Numbered from the stretch's first letter, positions 11,068-21,373 are shown. The stretch: 64,000 nt of DNA from Muraenolepis orangiensis (GCA_027704905.1 CM051002.1:4238351-4302350); one strand, 5' to 3'. Translations and numbers: made by a program. Notes: generated by a model not told the origin, from the letters alone.

Positions 11068-11700
11068 TTCTGGTGCTGTTTATACTGACCCTGAAGCGGC
11101 AACGGAAGGGCCAGCGGATGGCCGAGGACGAGGAGGACATGCGGGATAACGTCATCAAGTACAATATCGAGGGCGGCGGCGAGCAGGACACACAGGCGTA
11201 CGTGCGCCCTGAGGAACCTCTACGACTTACCCGAGGCCAAGGGCCCTGAGTCCGGGCTCCCAGACCTCCGCACGCTGCCCCAGTACATCCAGGGGGGACT
11301 GCAAGGTGGAGGTGAAGGAGGAGGCGGCGGCAGTGCTGGTGGTGGCGGCAGGACGGTGTCCGCCTCCGTCTCGGTGGCGGCGGTGGGCGGGGCCACTAGC
11401 GAGTCGCCGGCCGACTCTTCCATGGCTTCAACCGTAAGAAGCTGACCACTCCATGCCGCCCTATGACTCCTTCCAGACGTACGCCTTTGAGGGCTCCAGC
11501 TCACCGGCACTGTCGCTGAGCTCCAGCCACACGCTTTCCACGGTGTTCCGAGCAGGACATCTCCTACCTCGGCGCCTGGCGGGCCACTACGCCCACGCTG
11601 GCCACGAAGAGGACGACGCAGCGGTGGTGGTGGTCATCATCGGAGCTGTGTCCTCCTCCTCCTACTCCTCCTACTCGGTAACTGCCTCTTCATCTGACCC
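11068..11700 (+). pseudogene. cdh22: Last exon of cdh22-like cadherin, cytoplasmic tail, frame disrupted
   Basis: The exon follows acceptor CTACCAG and continues the helix as VLVLFILTLKRQRKG, then QRMAEDEEDMRDNVIKYN and EGGGEQDTQAY. This is the membrane-proximal catenin-binding (p120) part of a type II cadherin tail, and the wording is that of CDH22. After QAY (about 11200) the frame must shift to read CALRNLYDLPEAKGPES; a Gly-rich spacer follows, and further shifts are needed to reach PPYDSFQTYAFEG (11456-11494), SEQDISYLGAW (11547-11579) and GHEEDD. These last blocks are the beta-catenin-binding end of the tail. At least four frame changes occur over about 400 bases. A working protein cannot be read from this sequence. 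Either the copy is decaying or the sequence contains indel errors. The exact stop is not determined. Confidence 0.7.
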
Positions 11701-11869
11701 TCTGATCCGTCAGGACCGGACCCTGGCCAGGACAGAGAGCAGCACCCCCTTTCAAAGACGGAGAACAAAACACACAAACACACACACACACAGGCGAGGC
11801 ATCAGCATCACACTTTGAACACCACTTTGGTAAAGAACTTTCTTATGGAAACAAAAAACGGAACAAAAC

Positions 11870-11875
11870 AATAAA
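11870..11875 (+). promoter_or_regulatory. Possible poly(A) signal AATAAA
   Basis: AATAAA is followed directly by an A run, about 170 bases after the last cadherin-like coding block. It could serve the cdh22-like transcript, but a lone hexamer is weak evidence. Confidence 0.3.
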
Positions 11876-11901
11876 AAAAACCTGTTGAGACACTTTTCAC
11901 A

Positions 11902-13519
11902 GCAGCTCAACCCCCAAACCCCCCTCCCCCCTGAGTGTGTCAATACTCAAAGCCGAGACACTTGAAGTGTTCTGTAAAAAGTAACCAGCATTTGGTTCCA
12001 CAAATGAAAAATCATTGTTTTCTATCCCCCTCGCGCTGCCTTTCACCCCCCCCCCCCCCCCCCTCACCGACGGTTGAAAAGATGTCCTTTTCGATTGAAA
12101 GTGACAGAGATGCTGCGGATGCAGGACTCCAACCCAGTAACGTAAACACGAGCTACGAGATCAATCATCTCTCGCGTGTGTGGCAATGAATTACAGACAC
12201 TGTGCTATTGTCACTATTGACTAACGCCCATGAGATGGCTCGTCCACATGACTACTATTTATCGGACCATGTAATTGGGAATCATTTTTTCTGCAAGCCT
12301 TGCCAATTGGATTTTTAATTATGGGATGCATTTTTTGGATGACACGTTTCGGTAGAATGCAAGGCTTTTCATAATAGTGTGATTGTCTTCCCAAAGCATA
12401 GCATTATATCAAATCCTACATGTTATCATACAGAAGGTGTATTGATGATACAGATGATTGACCAGGTAAGTGAATCAATTGGAATGACAATAATAGTTCA
12501 ATTGCCCATTGAAACTGAAAGTACATCTCTGGCCTTTTTTGGCTCTCGACTGAAATGCACTCAGAGGGATGAGTCAAGTGCTTATTCCCAAATGACAACT
12601 CTTGAATTGCACAAGCGGCCACTTATCCAAACTACAATGGCTCAACATGTCAATGCTGACTCCATTTTTTAGATCTGTGTATAGCTAAGGGCCGGGCTTC
12701 TGAATCCATTAGAGGTTTGTTTTTTAGAATCCTATTGTGCATCAGATATTTTTTTGCATAAGTAGGGAACATCTGATTTGATTCATGTAGAAAATGACTT
12801 CTGAGACTCATTGGTTGTTCCGATAGGGAGAAGCTGTGGGTTGTCTGTTGGTTTGAACAAGAAAACAAGTGTTCAATGGCCATCTGATGCATTACATTGT
12901 AACACAAATATCACAACTGATCTGGGAACAACAAAGAAAGAGCCAAAGAAAGGTTGGCAAAAACAATAGCTAATTATTCATGTCCACACTCAAATAATTG
13001 TGACAGGTGAAACAATTAACAATAACAAGGTACCGACAGCATGCTGGCTATTATGAAAAGCCTTGCATTCTATCGAAACGTGTCATCCAAAAAATGCATC
13101 CCATAATTAAAAATCCAATTGGCAAGGCTTGCAGAAAAAATGATTCCCAATTACATGGTCCGATGAATAGTAGTCATGTGGACGAGCCATCTCATGGGCG
13201 TTAGTCAATAGTGACAATAGCACAGTGTCTGTAATTCATTGCCACACACGCGAGAGATGATTGATCTCGTAGCTCGTGTTTACGTTACTGGGTTGGAGTC
13301 CTGCATCCGCAGCAGCTCTGTCACTTTCAATCGAAAAGGACATCTTTTCAACCGTCGGTGAGGGGGGGGGGGGGGGTGAAAGGCAGCGCGAGGGGGATAG
13401 AAAACAATGATTTTTCATTTGTGGAACCAAATGCTGGTTACTTTTTACAGAACACTTCAAGTGTCTTGGCTTTGAGTATTGACACACTCAGGGGGGAGGG
13501 GGGTTTGGGGGTTGAGCTT
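11902..13519. repeat. Foldback structure: about 475-bp inverted repeat with 670-bp spacer
   Basis: The left arm 11902-12377 and right arm 13048-13519 are reverse complements differing at only a few positions, including the length of a poly-C/poly-G run. The left arm begins AGCTCAACCCCCAAAC and ends CTTTTCATAATAG; the right arm mirrors both ends. The spacer 12378-13047 looks single-copy and codes for nothing recognisable. There is no obvious target duplication outside the arms; instead, about 35 bases just outside the right arm (13520 on) repeat part of the arm (TACAGAACACTTCAAGTG). Alternatives are a foldback transposon, an inverted duplication, or a hairpin artefact of assembly. Confidence 0.85.
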
Positions 13520-13589
13520 ACTTTCTACAGAACACTTCAAGTGGAAAAAGTCCACAATGAATGGGAATCTATATTGCGCCACTATCCTT

Positions 13590-13626
<37 letters not shown>

Positions 13627-14226
13627 CAGACATCTGGCCTTGCCTGCACCAGATATGGGTTTTACATGTGTTTCCCTTTATATCACTCCTGGCGGAGTCT
13701 TTTTCACAGCTTTTTGTGGTGCATCCTGGACAGGTTTTTAGGTTGCTTGTTTCAATGTTTTGATGTTTTGAATCCCCAAAGCTGGGTGGGTCTGGGTGTT
13801 GAACACACAAAGCCGGGTGGGTGTGAGAATGACCCCCCAGAAGAGTGTTTTAAAGTGAAATTCCTCTTGAACTGCTTTTTCTGGTTCTCCTTCGTTCTTT
13901 GTTGCCAGAATGTGCTTACAAGCAAACATCAAGACTCAGCTCAAACATTATTTCAAGCTCTCAACTTTGTGCCGAGTGGAACATCTCATCATAATTGGTG
14001 CATTTTTCTAGCTAGAGCTATTTTCTGGGTAACTGGGTAAATTATTTTGGCGGGGGGCTGCAGAGAAAAGCTGACAACATAACTAGCTAGTTTACACAGT
14101 TGATAGCTAGCGTGATCCTCACATGTCTCTTATATAGATAGATAGATCAATACCTTTGAGACCCTGTTTCTGTGGGCTCCACTAGAGCTGGAGGATAAGG
14201 CTTTTCTTCCCCCCCCCCCCCATAAA
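13520..14226. other. Unassigned sequence with a short ATC repeat
   Basis: Holds a pure (ATC)n tract at about 13590-13627 and a C run at 14209-14221. The words AAAGCTGGGTGGGT and AAAGCCGGGTGGGT occur 30 bases apart at about 13779-13820. No gene seen. Confidence 0.5.
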
Positions 14227-14682
14227 TGTCACGTAGAGAGGGAGTGGGGGTTGGACCCCGAACGCAGACAACGACAGAGTGGAGCGATACGAACGGCTTT
14301 ATTCTCAAAGCACACAACACACAAAGTCACAAGGGTACACGGGGAGAACTACGTGAAAGTAGAGTAGGCAGGCGACCGGGGTGCGAACTATCTCTCCGAT
14401 AGTCAGCAGCCGGGCGATCAGAACAGACGGAAGAACGTGCAGTATATGTAACGACCTCACGCTGGGGTAAAGGATAGACAAAGTATATATACCCCAGGTG
14501 AGGTGATTAGCAATTGGACAAGGGTGAATATTGAGTCCAGGTGTGTGTGTGTGTATGTGTGTGGCCAGCGCACGTGGCTAGGCCACGCCCCCTGCCAACC
14601 AACGTGATTGTTGACAGGGGTGTGTGCGCCACCAGCGCACGTGGCTAGGCCACGCCCCCTGCCAACCACCGTAACCGTGACA
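14227..14682 (-). repeat. 3' LTR of the non-autonomous element
   Basis: 456 bases, TG...CA ends. In the minus sense it has TATATATA (14484-14491 on +) and, about 180 bases later, AATAAA (14298-14303), the order expected for U3-R-U5. It contains two copies of the motif GGCCACGCCCCCTGCCAACC. Confidence 0.88.
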
Positions 14683-14693
14683 GTACCCCCCCC

Positions 14694-15818
14694 TCAACGG
14701 GCGCCTCCTGGCGTCCAACCCGGCTTGAAGGGGTGTTCCCGGTGGCAGTTGAGGGAAAATAACAGATCCCGACTGTAGCGGCGCGGGGGCCAACCCCGCC
14801 CCTCTGGACCGTCTGCGTCCCAGTCGATGATCCGGGGGGGTGGAGGAGATTTGGTGGGCGGGTGGGGCCCGGGAAGAGAGCCACGGGGGGCTGCGGGCTG
14901 CGTGACGTCAGCAGACGGGGGCTGCGTGACGTCAGCAGACGGGGGCTGCGTGACGTCGTCGGGCGGGTACGGCGCGGCGTCAGCAGACGGGACCTGCGTG
15001 ACGTCGTCGGGCGGATCCGGCGCGGCGTCAGCAGACGGGGGCTGCGTGACGTCGTCGGGCGGGTACGGCGTAGCGTCCGCAGACGGGGGCTGCGTGACGT
15101 CGTCGGGCGGGTACGGCGTAGCAGACGGGGGCTGTGTGACGTCGTAAGGCGGGTACGGAGCGACGTCCTCAGTCGGGTGCGGAGCGACGTCGTCAGCTGG
15201 GTGCGGAGCGACGTCCTCAGGCGGATGCGGAGCGACGTCCTCCGGCGAATGCGGAGCGACGTCCTCAAGCGGGTGCGGAGCGACGTCCTCAAGCGGGTGC
15301 GGAGCGACGTCCTCAAGCGGGTGCGGAGCGACGTCGTCAGCCGGGTGCGGAGCGACGTCGTCAGCCGGGTGCGGAGCGACGTCGTCAGCCGGGTGCGGAG
15401 CGGCGTCGTCAGCCGGGTGCGGAGCGGCGTCGTCAGCCGGGTGCGGAGCGACGTCGTCAGCCGGGTGCGGAGCGGCGTCGTCAGCCGGGTGCGGAGCGAC
15501 GTCGTCAGCCGGGTGCGGAGCGACGTCGTCAGCCGGGTGCGGAGCGACGTCGTCAGCCGGGTGCGGAGCGGCGTCGTCAGCCGGGTGCGGAGCGACGTCG
15601 TCAGCCGGGTGCGGAGCGGCGTCGTCAGCCGGGTGCGGAGCGACGTCGTCAGCCGGGTGCGGAGCGGTGTCCTCAAGCCGGGGCAGCGCGGTCGGTGGAG
15701 GAAAACCGAAAGTCATTCGAACTTTCGAAGCGGCCAACCACGCCCGAATATGCGCAATGTTGGCCTTTTCCTGGGCGACCTGGGCGATCCTCCACATGTC
15801 GTAGTTGCCGGGGTCCAT
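14694..15818 (-). CDS. Repeat protein ORF of the LTR element, (APHPADDV)n
   Basis: A 374-codon uninterrupted frame. Its Met lies 17 bases inside the 5' LTR, where gag would start. Residues 1-55 or so are non-repetitive (MDPGNYDMWRIAQVAQEK, an amphipathic stretch, then VRMTFGFPPP). The next about 175 residues are tandem 8-residue repeats with consensus APHPADDV and variants APHPLEDV and APHPPEDV. After that come longer 11-13-residue repeats (YPPDDVTQPPSAD) and a basic, Pro/Gly-rich C-terminus. The repeat is acidic and proline-rich and probably disordered. I do not recognise the family. By position it could be a gag replacement or an accessory product. That the frame has stayed open over 1.1 kb suggests the protein was recently maintained. 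Confidence 0.7.
   Translation of the reverse strand: MDPGNYDMWRIAQVAQEKANIAHIRAWLAASKVRMTFGFPPPTALPRLEDTAPHPADDVAPHPADDAAPHPADDVAPHPADDAAPHPADDVAPHPADDVAPHPADDVAPHPADDAAPHPADDVAPHPADDAAPHPADDAAPHPADDVAPHPADDVAPHPADDVAPHPLEDVAPHPLEDVAPHPLEDVAPHSPEDVAPHPPEDVAPHPADDVAPHPTEDVAPYPPYDVTQPPSATPYPPDDVTQPPSADATPYPPDDVTQPPSADAAPDPPDDVTQVPSADAAPYPPDDVTQPPSADVTQPPSADVTQPAAPRGSLPGPHPPTKSPPPPRIIDWDADGPEGRGWPPRRYSRDLLFSLNCHREHPFKPGWTPGGAR
14885..15680. repeat. CpG-rich tandem repeats within the LTR element interior
   Basis: From 14885 to about 15150 there are irregular units of roughly 33-36 bases carrying GCGTGACGTC; from about 15150 to 15670 there are about 21 copies of a 24-bp unit GTGCGGAGCGACGTCGTCAG plus CCGG. 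Nearly every unit has an ACGTC core, and the first units have the full TGACGTCA palindrome (CRE/ATF-type site). Confidence 0.92.
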
Positions 15819-15834
15819 GGTGGTGAGGTCGTTC

Positions 15835-16289
15835 TGTCACGCAGAGAGGGAGTGGGGTTGGACCCCGAACGCAGACAACGACAGAGTGGAGCGATACGAA
15901 CGGCTTTATTCTCAAAGCACACAACACACAAAGTCACAAGGGTACACGGGGAGAACTACGTGAAAGTAGAGTAGGCAGGCGACCGGGGTGCGAACTATCT
16001 CTCCGATAGTCAGCAGCCGGGCGATCACAACAGACGGAAGAACGTGCAGTATATGTAACGACCTCACGCTGGGGTAAAGGATAGACAAAGTATATATACC
16101 CCAGGTGAGGTGATTAGCAATTGGACAAGGGTGAATATTGAGTCCAGGTGTGTGTGTGTGTATGTGTGTGGCCAGCGCACGTGGCTAGGCCACGCCCCCT
16201 GCCAACCAACGTGATTGTTGACAGGGGTGTGTGCGCCACCAGCGCACGTGGCTAGGCCACGCCCCCTGCCAACCACCGTAACCGTGACA
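15835..16289 (-). repeat. 5' LTR of the non-autonomous element
   Basis: 455 bases, nearly identical to 14227-14682. In the minus sense, TATATATA corresponds to 16091-16098 and AATAAA to 15905-15910 on the + strand. Transcription would start downstream of the TATA box and proceed into the repeat ORF. Confidence 0.88.
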
Positions 16290-16294
16290 ATAAA

Positions 16295-16674
16295 GCCATT
16301 AAAGCCATCACTCCACCTGCTCCATGGGCATCAGCTGTCAGCCTCCCACCACCTCCTCCATCCTCCACTACTATTCCCCGTTTTCCAGGGTTGTTGTTTT
16401 TTTGGGGGGGGGGGAGCACTGCCCGGAGGCACCAACAAATCGATAACAAAAACACAATGAACAAAAAAATTGAATAAATAAAACACAAAACACAAGAATA
16501 AAGATGAGGTCTAAAGAGTTTCATGTCATTCCACACACCCTATACCCGAGACAGCATTCGGTTTTGTTCACCAATCCTAGCTTAACAGCTGTTCTCGCCA
16601 CCCTGGTGCCTTTGGTTCCAGCGCATAGCCAAACCAAAAAACAAATGTTCTTCTGAACAAGGGATGGGTAATGC
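16295..16674. other. Unassigned spacer
   Basis: Contains a G run (16405-16415) and A-rich sequence; no gene or repeat recognised. Confidence 0.4.
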
Positions 16675-17914
16675 CTACCAGTCTCTGGAGGTGGTTACCT
16701 CTGGTGTAACATGAGAAGACTGCACACCCACTGGATCAGGAGAGTTGAGTAGCAGGTTCAGGTACTCGAACACCGGCAGGTCTTCAGAAACATGAAAAGG
16801 AGCCATTTCCCTCTCTCTCGGAACCTCCAACTCTGCATGCCAGGTCAGCATCTGGTCAGCATGCCGTCTCCACTGTGCCGATGATCCGACGTCGACAGTG
16901 TACGACACAGGAGCCGTCTCAGCCGAGACGACGGCAGGTGACCACTTCTCACCTCTCCCATAATCACGAACTAGCACTTTTTCGCCCACCTGGAATGATC
17001 TAGCCTTAGCATATATCTGTCGACATTCACACGTTGCCTCTTGTGCCTTCTCTACTATTGACATTTGACATTTGGCTTCAGAAAATCCAGGCGAGACCGC
17101 AATTTGCAAATTGTCTTCCCTTCAATTTTTGGCTTAACACACATGTTCCCTTTTTAGCCACCATATTTAGTGTTAGCTCTGCATCTGTTGAACTACCGTC
17201 ACTACTGGACGTTTCATTTTCATGCACGTGATGCACTCTTTTCTTCCTTTTAAACACTTTTTTTTTACTGCCTTTTCGTTACTTACAGTGGCTTTGCTTC
17301 TGCACACTCTTTCTAAATGGATTTTTTCGTACTACAGTTTGCTCCTTTGCTCCCTGTAATAGCACTGATCCTCGTTATGATTTGTTTTCCCACAGCGCAC
17401 GCACTTGTTGCGTTGCTGACTATTCGTTGACAGTGCATTTACTTTTAGCGCATTACTCAGCTAGTGCATTTCTCTTGGTACAGCTTTCATTGACACGGCT
17501 ATTTCGAAAGCCTTCTTGAACGTTAGTGTAGCCTCTGTCAGCAACCTTTTCTGTATTGCCTCCGTATTCAGTCTGCATACCAGCCTGTCTCTCATTGCGT
17601 CCTGCAAGTGCACGCCAAACTCGCAGTACTCCGACAGTCGGTGACTGTTGACCGTTATGTATTGCATCACAGAAGTTGGTTTCGCTTATGAAAATGAAAT
17701 CTTTTTGCGATCACAATCGGTTTTGAATTAAAAAATTCCTTGCAAAACATCCACAATGTCAGGAGCGATAAGGCTGCGTAAGAGCCCATGAGTTCTTCTC
17801 TGCCCCAATGTCATTTGTATTAATAAAATGCTCAAACCTTTCCACGTACGTGGTCCATTGCTCCGCTGACTCATCAAATCCCTCAATGTGTCCTATGAAA
17901 CCGTATCCAGCCAT
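16675..17914 (-). pseudogene. Decayed Gypsy-type retrotransposon: gag, zinc knuckle and integrase end
   Basis: In the minus sense, gag begins at 17914 with MAGYGFIGHIEGFDESAE and continues to ERFEHFI. Further on are CEFGVHLQDAMRDRLVC and a CCHC zinc knuckle C-V-R-C-G-K-T-N-H-N-E-D-Q-C near 17400. These belong to the gag of K02A2.6-like fish Gypsy elements. From 17109 to 16675 the frame reads FQVGEKVLVRDYGRGEKW then a VSYTVDVG-WRRH-DQM block, the C-terminal domain of a Gypsy integrase. Protease, reverse transcriptase, RNase H and most of integrase are missing between these parts, and gag has stops and shifts. It is a deleted relic. Confidence 0.8.
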
Positions 17915-18009
17915 TGTTGTTGTTGTTAGCCGTTGCTAAGCTACAAAACTGCACCGAAACTCGTTCCATTGTTATTCAACTTTCTTCCTCCACTCATAGT
18001 CAGTACCGT

Positions 18010-18232
18010 GGCAGAACCTGGGTAGGTCATCCCAAAATAATCCTCAATGCCAATCCTCATCGTGGGTTGCCTTTAAGATAACCTTAATAGAACAGAAGGA
18101 CACATCTTATTCTGGTATAGAGCACTTGTTTACTGAAGGATGTACACAGATATAGAGTTATGCAACAATGTTGGCACAGCGCCGACTAGTGCTGTGTATG
18201 ACCTATGTCTCATACATCACAGGTGTCAAGGC
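18010..18232 (-). repeat. Possible 5' LTR remnant of the Gypsy relic
   Basis: It lies just upstream (minus sense) of the gag start. It has the words GTATGAGACATAGG and CAGTAAACAAGTGC followed by CCAGAATAAGATGTG, which would fit an LTR with a poly(A) region. No second copy lies beyond the integrase end, so the call is tentative. Confidence 0.35.
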
Positions 18233-18785
18233 ATCTTCTCTCTCTCCACTGGGCCCCCCCCCCCTTCCTCCCATTTTACTGTAGTCCTAAAACAGCCTGC
18301 CTCGCTCTGATCAATCGTCCTTTAAATGGAGTGCATTATTCACCTGAGGTTTGACAGGGCACATAACATATCTGAGGCAGGGAGGAACGACTGTTGTCTG
18401 ACGGTGGTTTTTTCCTGGCTTTTATTTTCATTTTGAAAGAGTGAATCCGTTCTCGTCGTCCAGGTGTTTTTTTCCGGAACAAAGCGGCACTCAGGATAAT
18501 AGATTTTTCAACCTGATTGACTACGCAGGTGTTTGTCTTAATTATTATTTGAAGCTGCTCTAGATGCCACACCAAGGAACGCTTAGTCACTGTTTGTGTA
18601 GTTGGGGCTACAAATGGCGATGACAATGCATGATATATTCCGGCGACTGGTAACGGATCATAGTGTCAACAAGCAAACAGGGAGTAAACGGGACAAATAG
18701 ATTGGGCCAAAAAAAAACCATCAACAACTACACAACAACAAACAGCACCACAACGTGGAATTCAGATCAAGGAATCTGACAATAT
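18233..18785. other. Unassigned sequence
   Basis: Single-copy-looking sequence with one C run at 18256-18265. No coding signal. Confidence 0.4.
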
Positions 18786-18925
18786 ATGTATATATATATA
18801 TAGTATATATATATATATATATATATACTATATATATAATATATATTTAAATATAATAATATTACAATAATTAATTAATATAATTAATTAATATAATTAA
18901 TTAATATAATTAATTATAATTGTAG
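18786..18925. repeat. (TA)n and TTAA-type AT-rich repeat
   Basis: TA dinucleotides followed by repeated TTAATTAATATAA words. Confidence 0.93.
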
Positions 18926-19070
18926 CAGTTACGAGGTTTGGGCTCCTTCCAAAGACAAGGACAAACGGTGATAAGAAATCCGGTTTCTTGCAACAGTTTG
19001 AATCATGTTGACGAGCAGATGGTACATGCTGGAGCTCTCTTCTTCAGTGTGTGTTGTGGTGGCTGTTTTA

Positions 19071-19105
19071 ACCTGTGGGTCCTTGTTAAACAAGGACCCA
19101 CAGGT
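19071..19105. repeat. Perfect palindrome, 17-bp arms, 1-base centre
   Basis: The left arm ACCTGTGGGTCCTTGTT is followed by one A and then its exact reverse complement. Weaker outer pairing exists between about 19047-19070 (GTGGTGGCTG) and 19160-19190 (CAGCCACCAACCAC), so a larger stem is possible. Confidence 0.9.
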
Positions 19106-19602
19106 GTGCAACCTCACCAGCCATAGAATAACCAGTCTGACTCAGGCCAGGTGAGGCTGCTTAAACCAGCCACCAACCACATACACACTCCACAATTTTA
19201 TAATAATAATAATTATTGTTATTTGTATTATTTGTATTATTATTATTATTATTATTATTTAAATATATTAGGTGAGGATATCAAGGCTTGTGGAGGGTGC
19301 TAAGTACGTGTATACCAGAAGTCAAGTTACCCTCAAATCCTGGATGCTACAGATGCAACACCTCTGCTGTGAAACCAGACTCACTAATCCACACTGGAGC
19401 CACTTCAGCGGGCATGTTGTCTAATTGGAAAAAAAAGGGAAGAGACCGGACGATGGTTTCAATGCAATTAAACAGTAATACCAATCAGGAGGCTTTCAAC
19501 AAGTGAATGGGGTAAGGATTTGAGTGGCACGGTTTATAATGTGTTTGCACTTACTTATTTGTCGAAGTGTGTGTTGGCGCAGCAAGAGAAGGGGGTGCTC
19601 AA

Positions 19603-19670
<68 letters not shown>
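19603..19670. repeat. (GT)n microsatellite
   Basis: Pure GT repeats. Confidence 0.97.
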
Positions 19671-19671
<1 letters not shown>

Positions 19672-19872
19672 GATTGGGGGGGATTTGGATATCCTTCGGC
19701 CGGTTTCCCTGGTGTATCGGTCGGATACAAGAAACCCTTCCCGTACCACACACCTCTTCATCACACACCTCTGACTCCTCTTCTTAAATTATGAATTTGA
19801 CAGTGAGTAAGAGAGAGGATTTAAGAGCGAGAGAGAGGATAAGTGTAACACCCTGTTACACTTATTAGCGAT

Positions 19873-19932
19873 AAGGGGGCGTGGCTGAACGAGTGCTGTG
19901 GGAGCGAAGATGCAGGAGTGCGAACTGTGACA
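19873..19932. mobile_element. LTR fragment (family with GGGGGCGTGGCT motif)
   Basis: AAGGGGGCGTGGCTGAACGA then GAGTGCTGTGGG and GAACTGTGACA match the right-hand end of the solo LTR at 56545-56785 and of the LTR at 26718-28371. Confidence 0.55.
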
Positions 19933-20107
19933 TTAATATTGAATTTATTACAAGCGGTTGTAAAAGCACTTGAACTGCAGCCATGGACACATGTATGTAG
20001 ACAGCTGAACAAAGTTAAGTTAGCTGGGGTATTACAGCTGCATAATAACAGCTAAAATAACTAGGAAACTGTACTGCATTGACACAGAACCAAAAGTCCT
20101 ACATACA

Positions 20108-20475
20108 TTGTAGCTGGGTTTCCATCTTACAGTCAAAGCTAATTTTAAGCAAACTTTTGGAAGTTTGCCCAAAAAAAACCCCAAAAAATGCAAATGAGTT
20201 GTGTTTCCATAAACTAACGACAACGTCAGCAATGAGGGATATTGGGCAGTGACAGGAACACTTGAGAAGTAGCCAACAGTGTACGTCACAATTTATTCCT
20301 CAAAGTTCTTTCCATCTCCGCTTTTGCAAATTAACTCGATTCAAATCAGTCAAAAACCACCTCCAGCAAGTGTATCAACTTTTATGCTATGTTGATTTGA
20401 ATTTGGCCGTTTCCATCAACATTTTCTAAAACGAAACTTCAACAAATCGAAATATGGTGATGGAAGTCAAGTGTG
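20108..20475. mobile_element. Possible MITE with GGGTTTCCATC end
   Basis: The left end reads CTGGGTTTCCATC, and near the right end there is GGTGATGGAAGTCAAG, a partial inverted match. TTTCCAT-type words recur inside (20208, 20410). The shape resembles small non-autonomous DNA transposons common in fish, but no clean terminal repeat or target duplication is visible. Confidence 0.35.
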
Positions 20476-21030
20476 TGCTGTTTCCTCTACCTGATCACAT
20501 ATCTCCACTCCCTACAGCACTGATCACGCTGGCTACTAAATCCCACTGTTTTTAAAAATCTGGTCAAATAAACAGTTTTTATGAACTCGACCCAACCCAT
20601 GACTTGCCTCCCTCCCTTGTCATTTCCCTTAGGGAGCTTGGTTGTGACAATATAGCGACGCTAAACCAGTTTGAACCAGTCCCCTTTAAATGAGAAATAA
20701 CAAATAACATAATAATTAGAGAGTGGTTTTCTGTGTTGAAAACCCCCCCAACCCTCCCGCCAAGCATTAGCATGATAACAGGAAATTAATTAGAAAAAGC
20801 AACTAGTTGGTTTGGGCTATCGCCGGGGTTGGCAACATTCTAATTTAGATTTTTTCTCTCTCAGTGCTGGTGATTTGAGGACTTTGTGTGGTTGGTTGTT
20901 GGGCCCGGCTGCTCTAAATGAGACTTTGAGGCTCTGTGAAATGAACTAACGTGAGCTGGCTATCTTTGTATTTGCTCCTGCTCTTTACATTTTTTAAATT
21001 GTGTTTTATTGTTTATTTTCTTTCACCTTC
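20476..21030. other. Unassigned sequence
   Basis: No gene or repeat recognised before the TTC array. Confidence 0.4.
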
Positions 21031-21164
21031 TCTTCTTCTTCTTCTTCTTCTTCTTCTTCTTCTTCTTCTTCTTCTTCTTCTTCTTCTTCTTCTTCTTCTT
21101 CTTCTTCTTCTTCTCAGGCTATCTCTGTATTATTTCTTCTTTCTTCTTCTTCTTCTTCTTCTTT
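21031..21164. repeat. (TTC)n microsatellite, split in two
   Basis: TTC repeats at 21031-21116 and again at 21134-21164, just before the 5' end of a Tx1-type LINE. A further TTC tract lies at the other end of the element. Confidence 0.95.
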
Positions 21165-21373
21165 CCTGGTGCATGCTGGGATTTTCGGAGGGTGAAAGAA
21201 AGAGAGGAGCGAGACGTTTCTCGTTATATTTTCCGTTTATTTTTTGTGTAATGGGTTTAATTTAATATAGTTTATAGGTGGTAGTTTGTTTTGTGTTACT
21301 TTTCGTGCTTTTGGGTGGTGTGTGGGGTGTGTGTGGGCTTCTCCTGCGGCGTCTCGCGGCGTCTGACGGCGCC

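Larger units (their letters stand above)
14227..16289 (-). mobile_element. Complete non-autonomous LTR retrotransposon (Gypsy/ERV-style ends)
   Basis: Two direct repeats of about 455 bases (14227-14682 and 15835-16289) begin TGTCACG and end CGTGACA, and the whole is flanked by a perfect 5-bp duplication ATAAA (14222-14226 and 16290-16294). I noticed only about three differences between the repeats, so the insertion appears recent. The orientation is minus: the only ORF, the TATA box and the poly(A) signal all read on that strand, and a G-rich polypurine tract (GAGGGGGGGGTAC in the minus sense) abuts the downstream LTR at 14683-14695. No protease, reverse transcriptase or integrase is encoded in the 1.15 kb interior, so it must depend on a partner element. 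The sequence after the 5' LTR does not match the usual TGG-type primer site, and the primer was not identified. Confidence 0.9.

Noticed and set aside
11935..12189. Identical 84-residue frames at 11935 (+) and 13236 (-) as a duplicated gene
   Set aside because: They lie in the foldback arms, pass through a poly-C run of different length in each arm, and have no recognisable domain.
13590..13627. (ATC)n tract encoding poly-His, poly-Ile or poly-Ser
   Set aside because: It is a plain trinucleotide repeat with no coding context.
14862..15974. Arg/Val-rich 370-residue frame on the + strand opposite the LTR-element ORF
   Set aside because: It is the antisense shadow of the 24-bp repeats and runs into the LTR. 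TATA, AATAAA and polypurine signals all indicate the minus strand.
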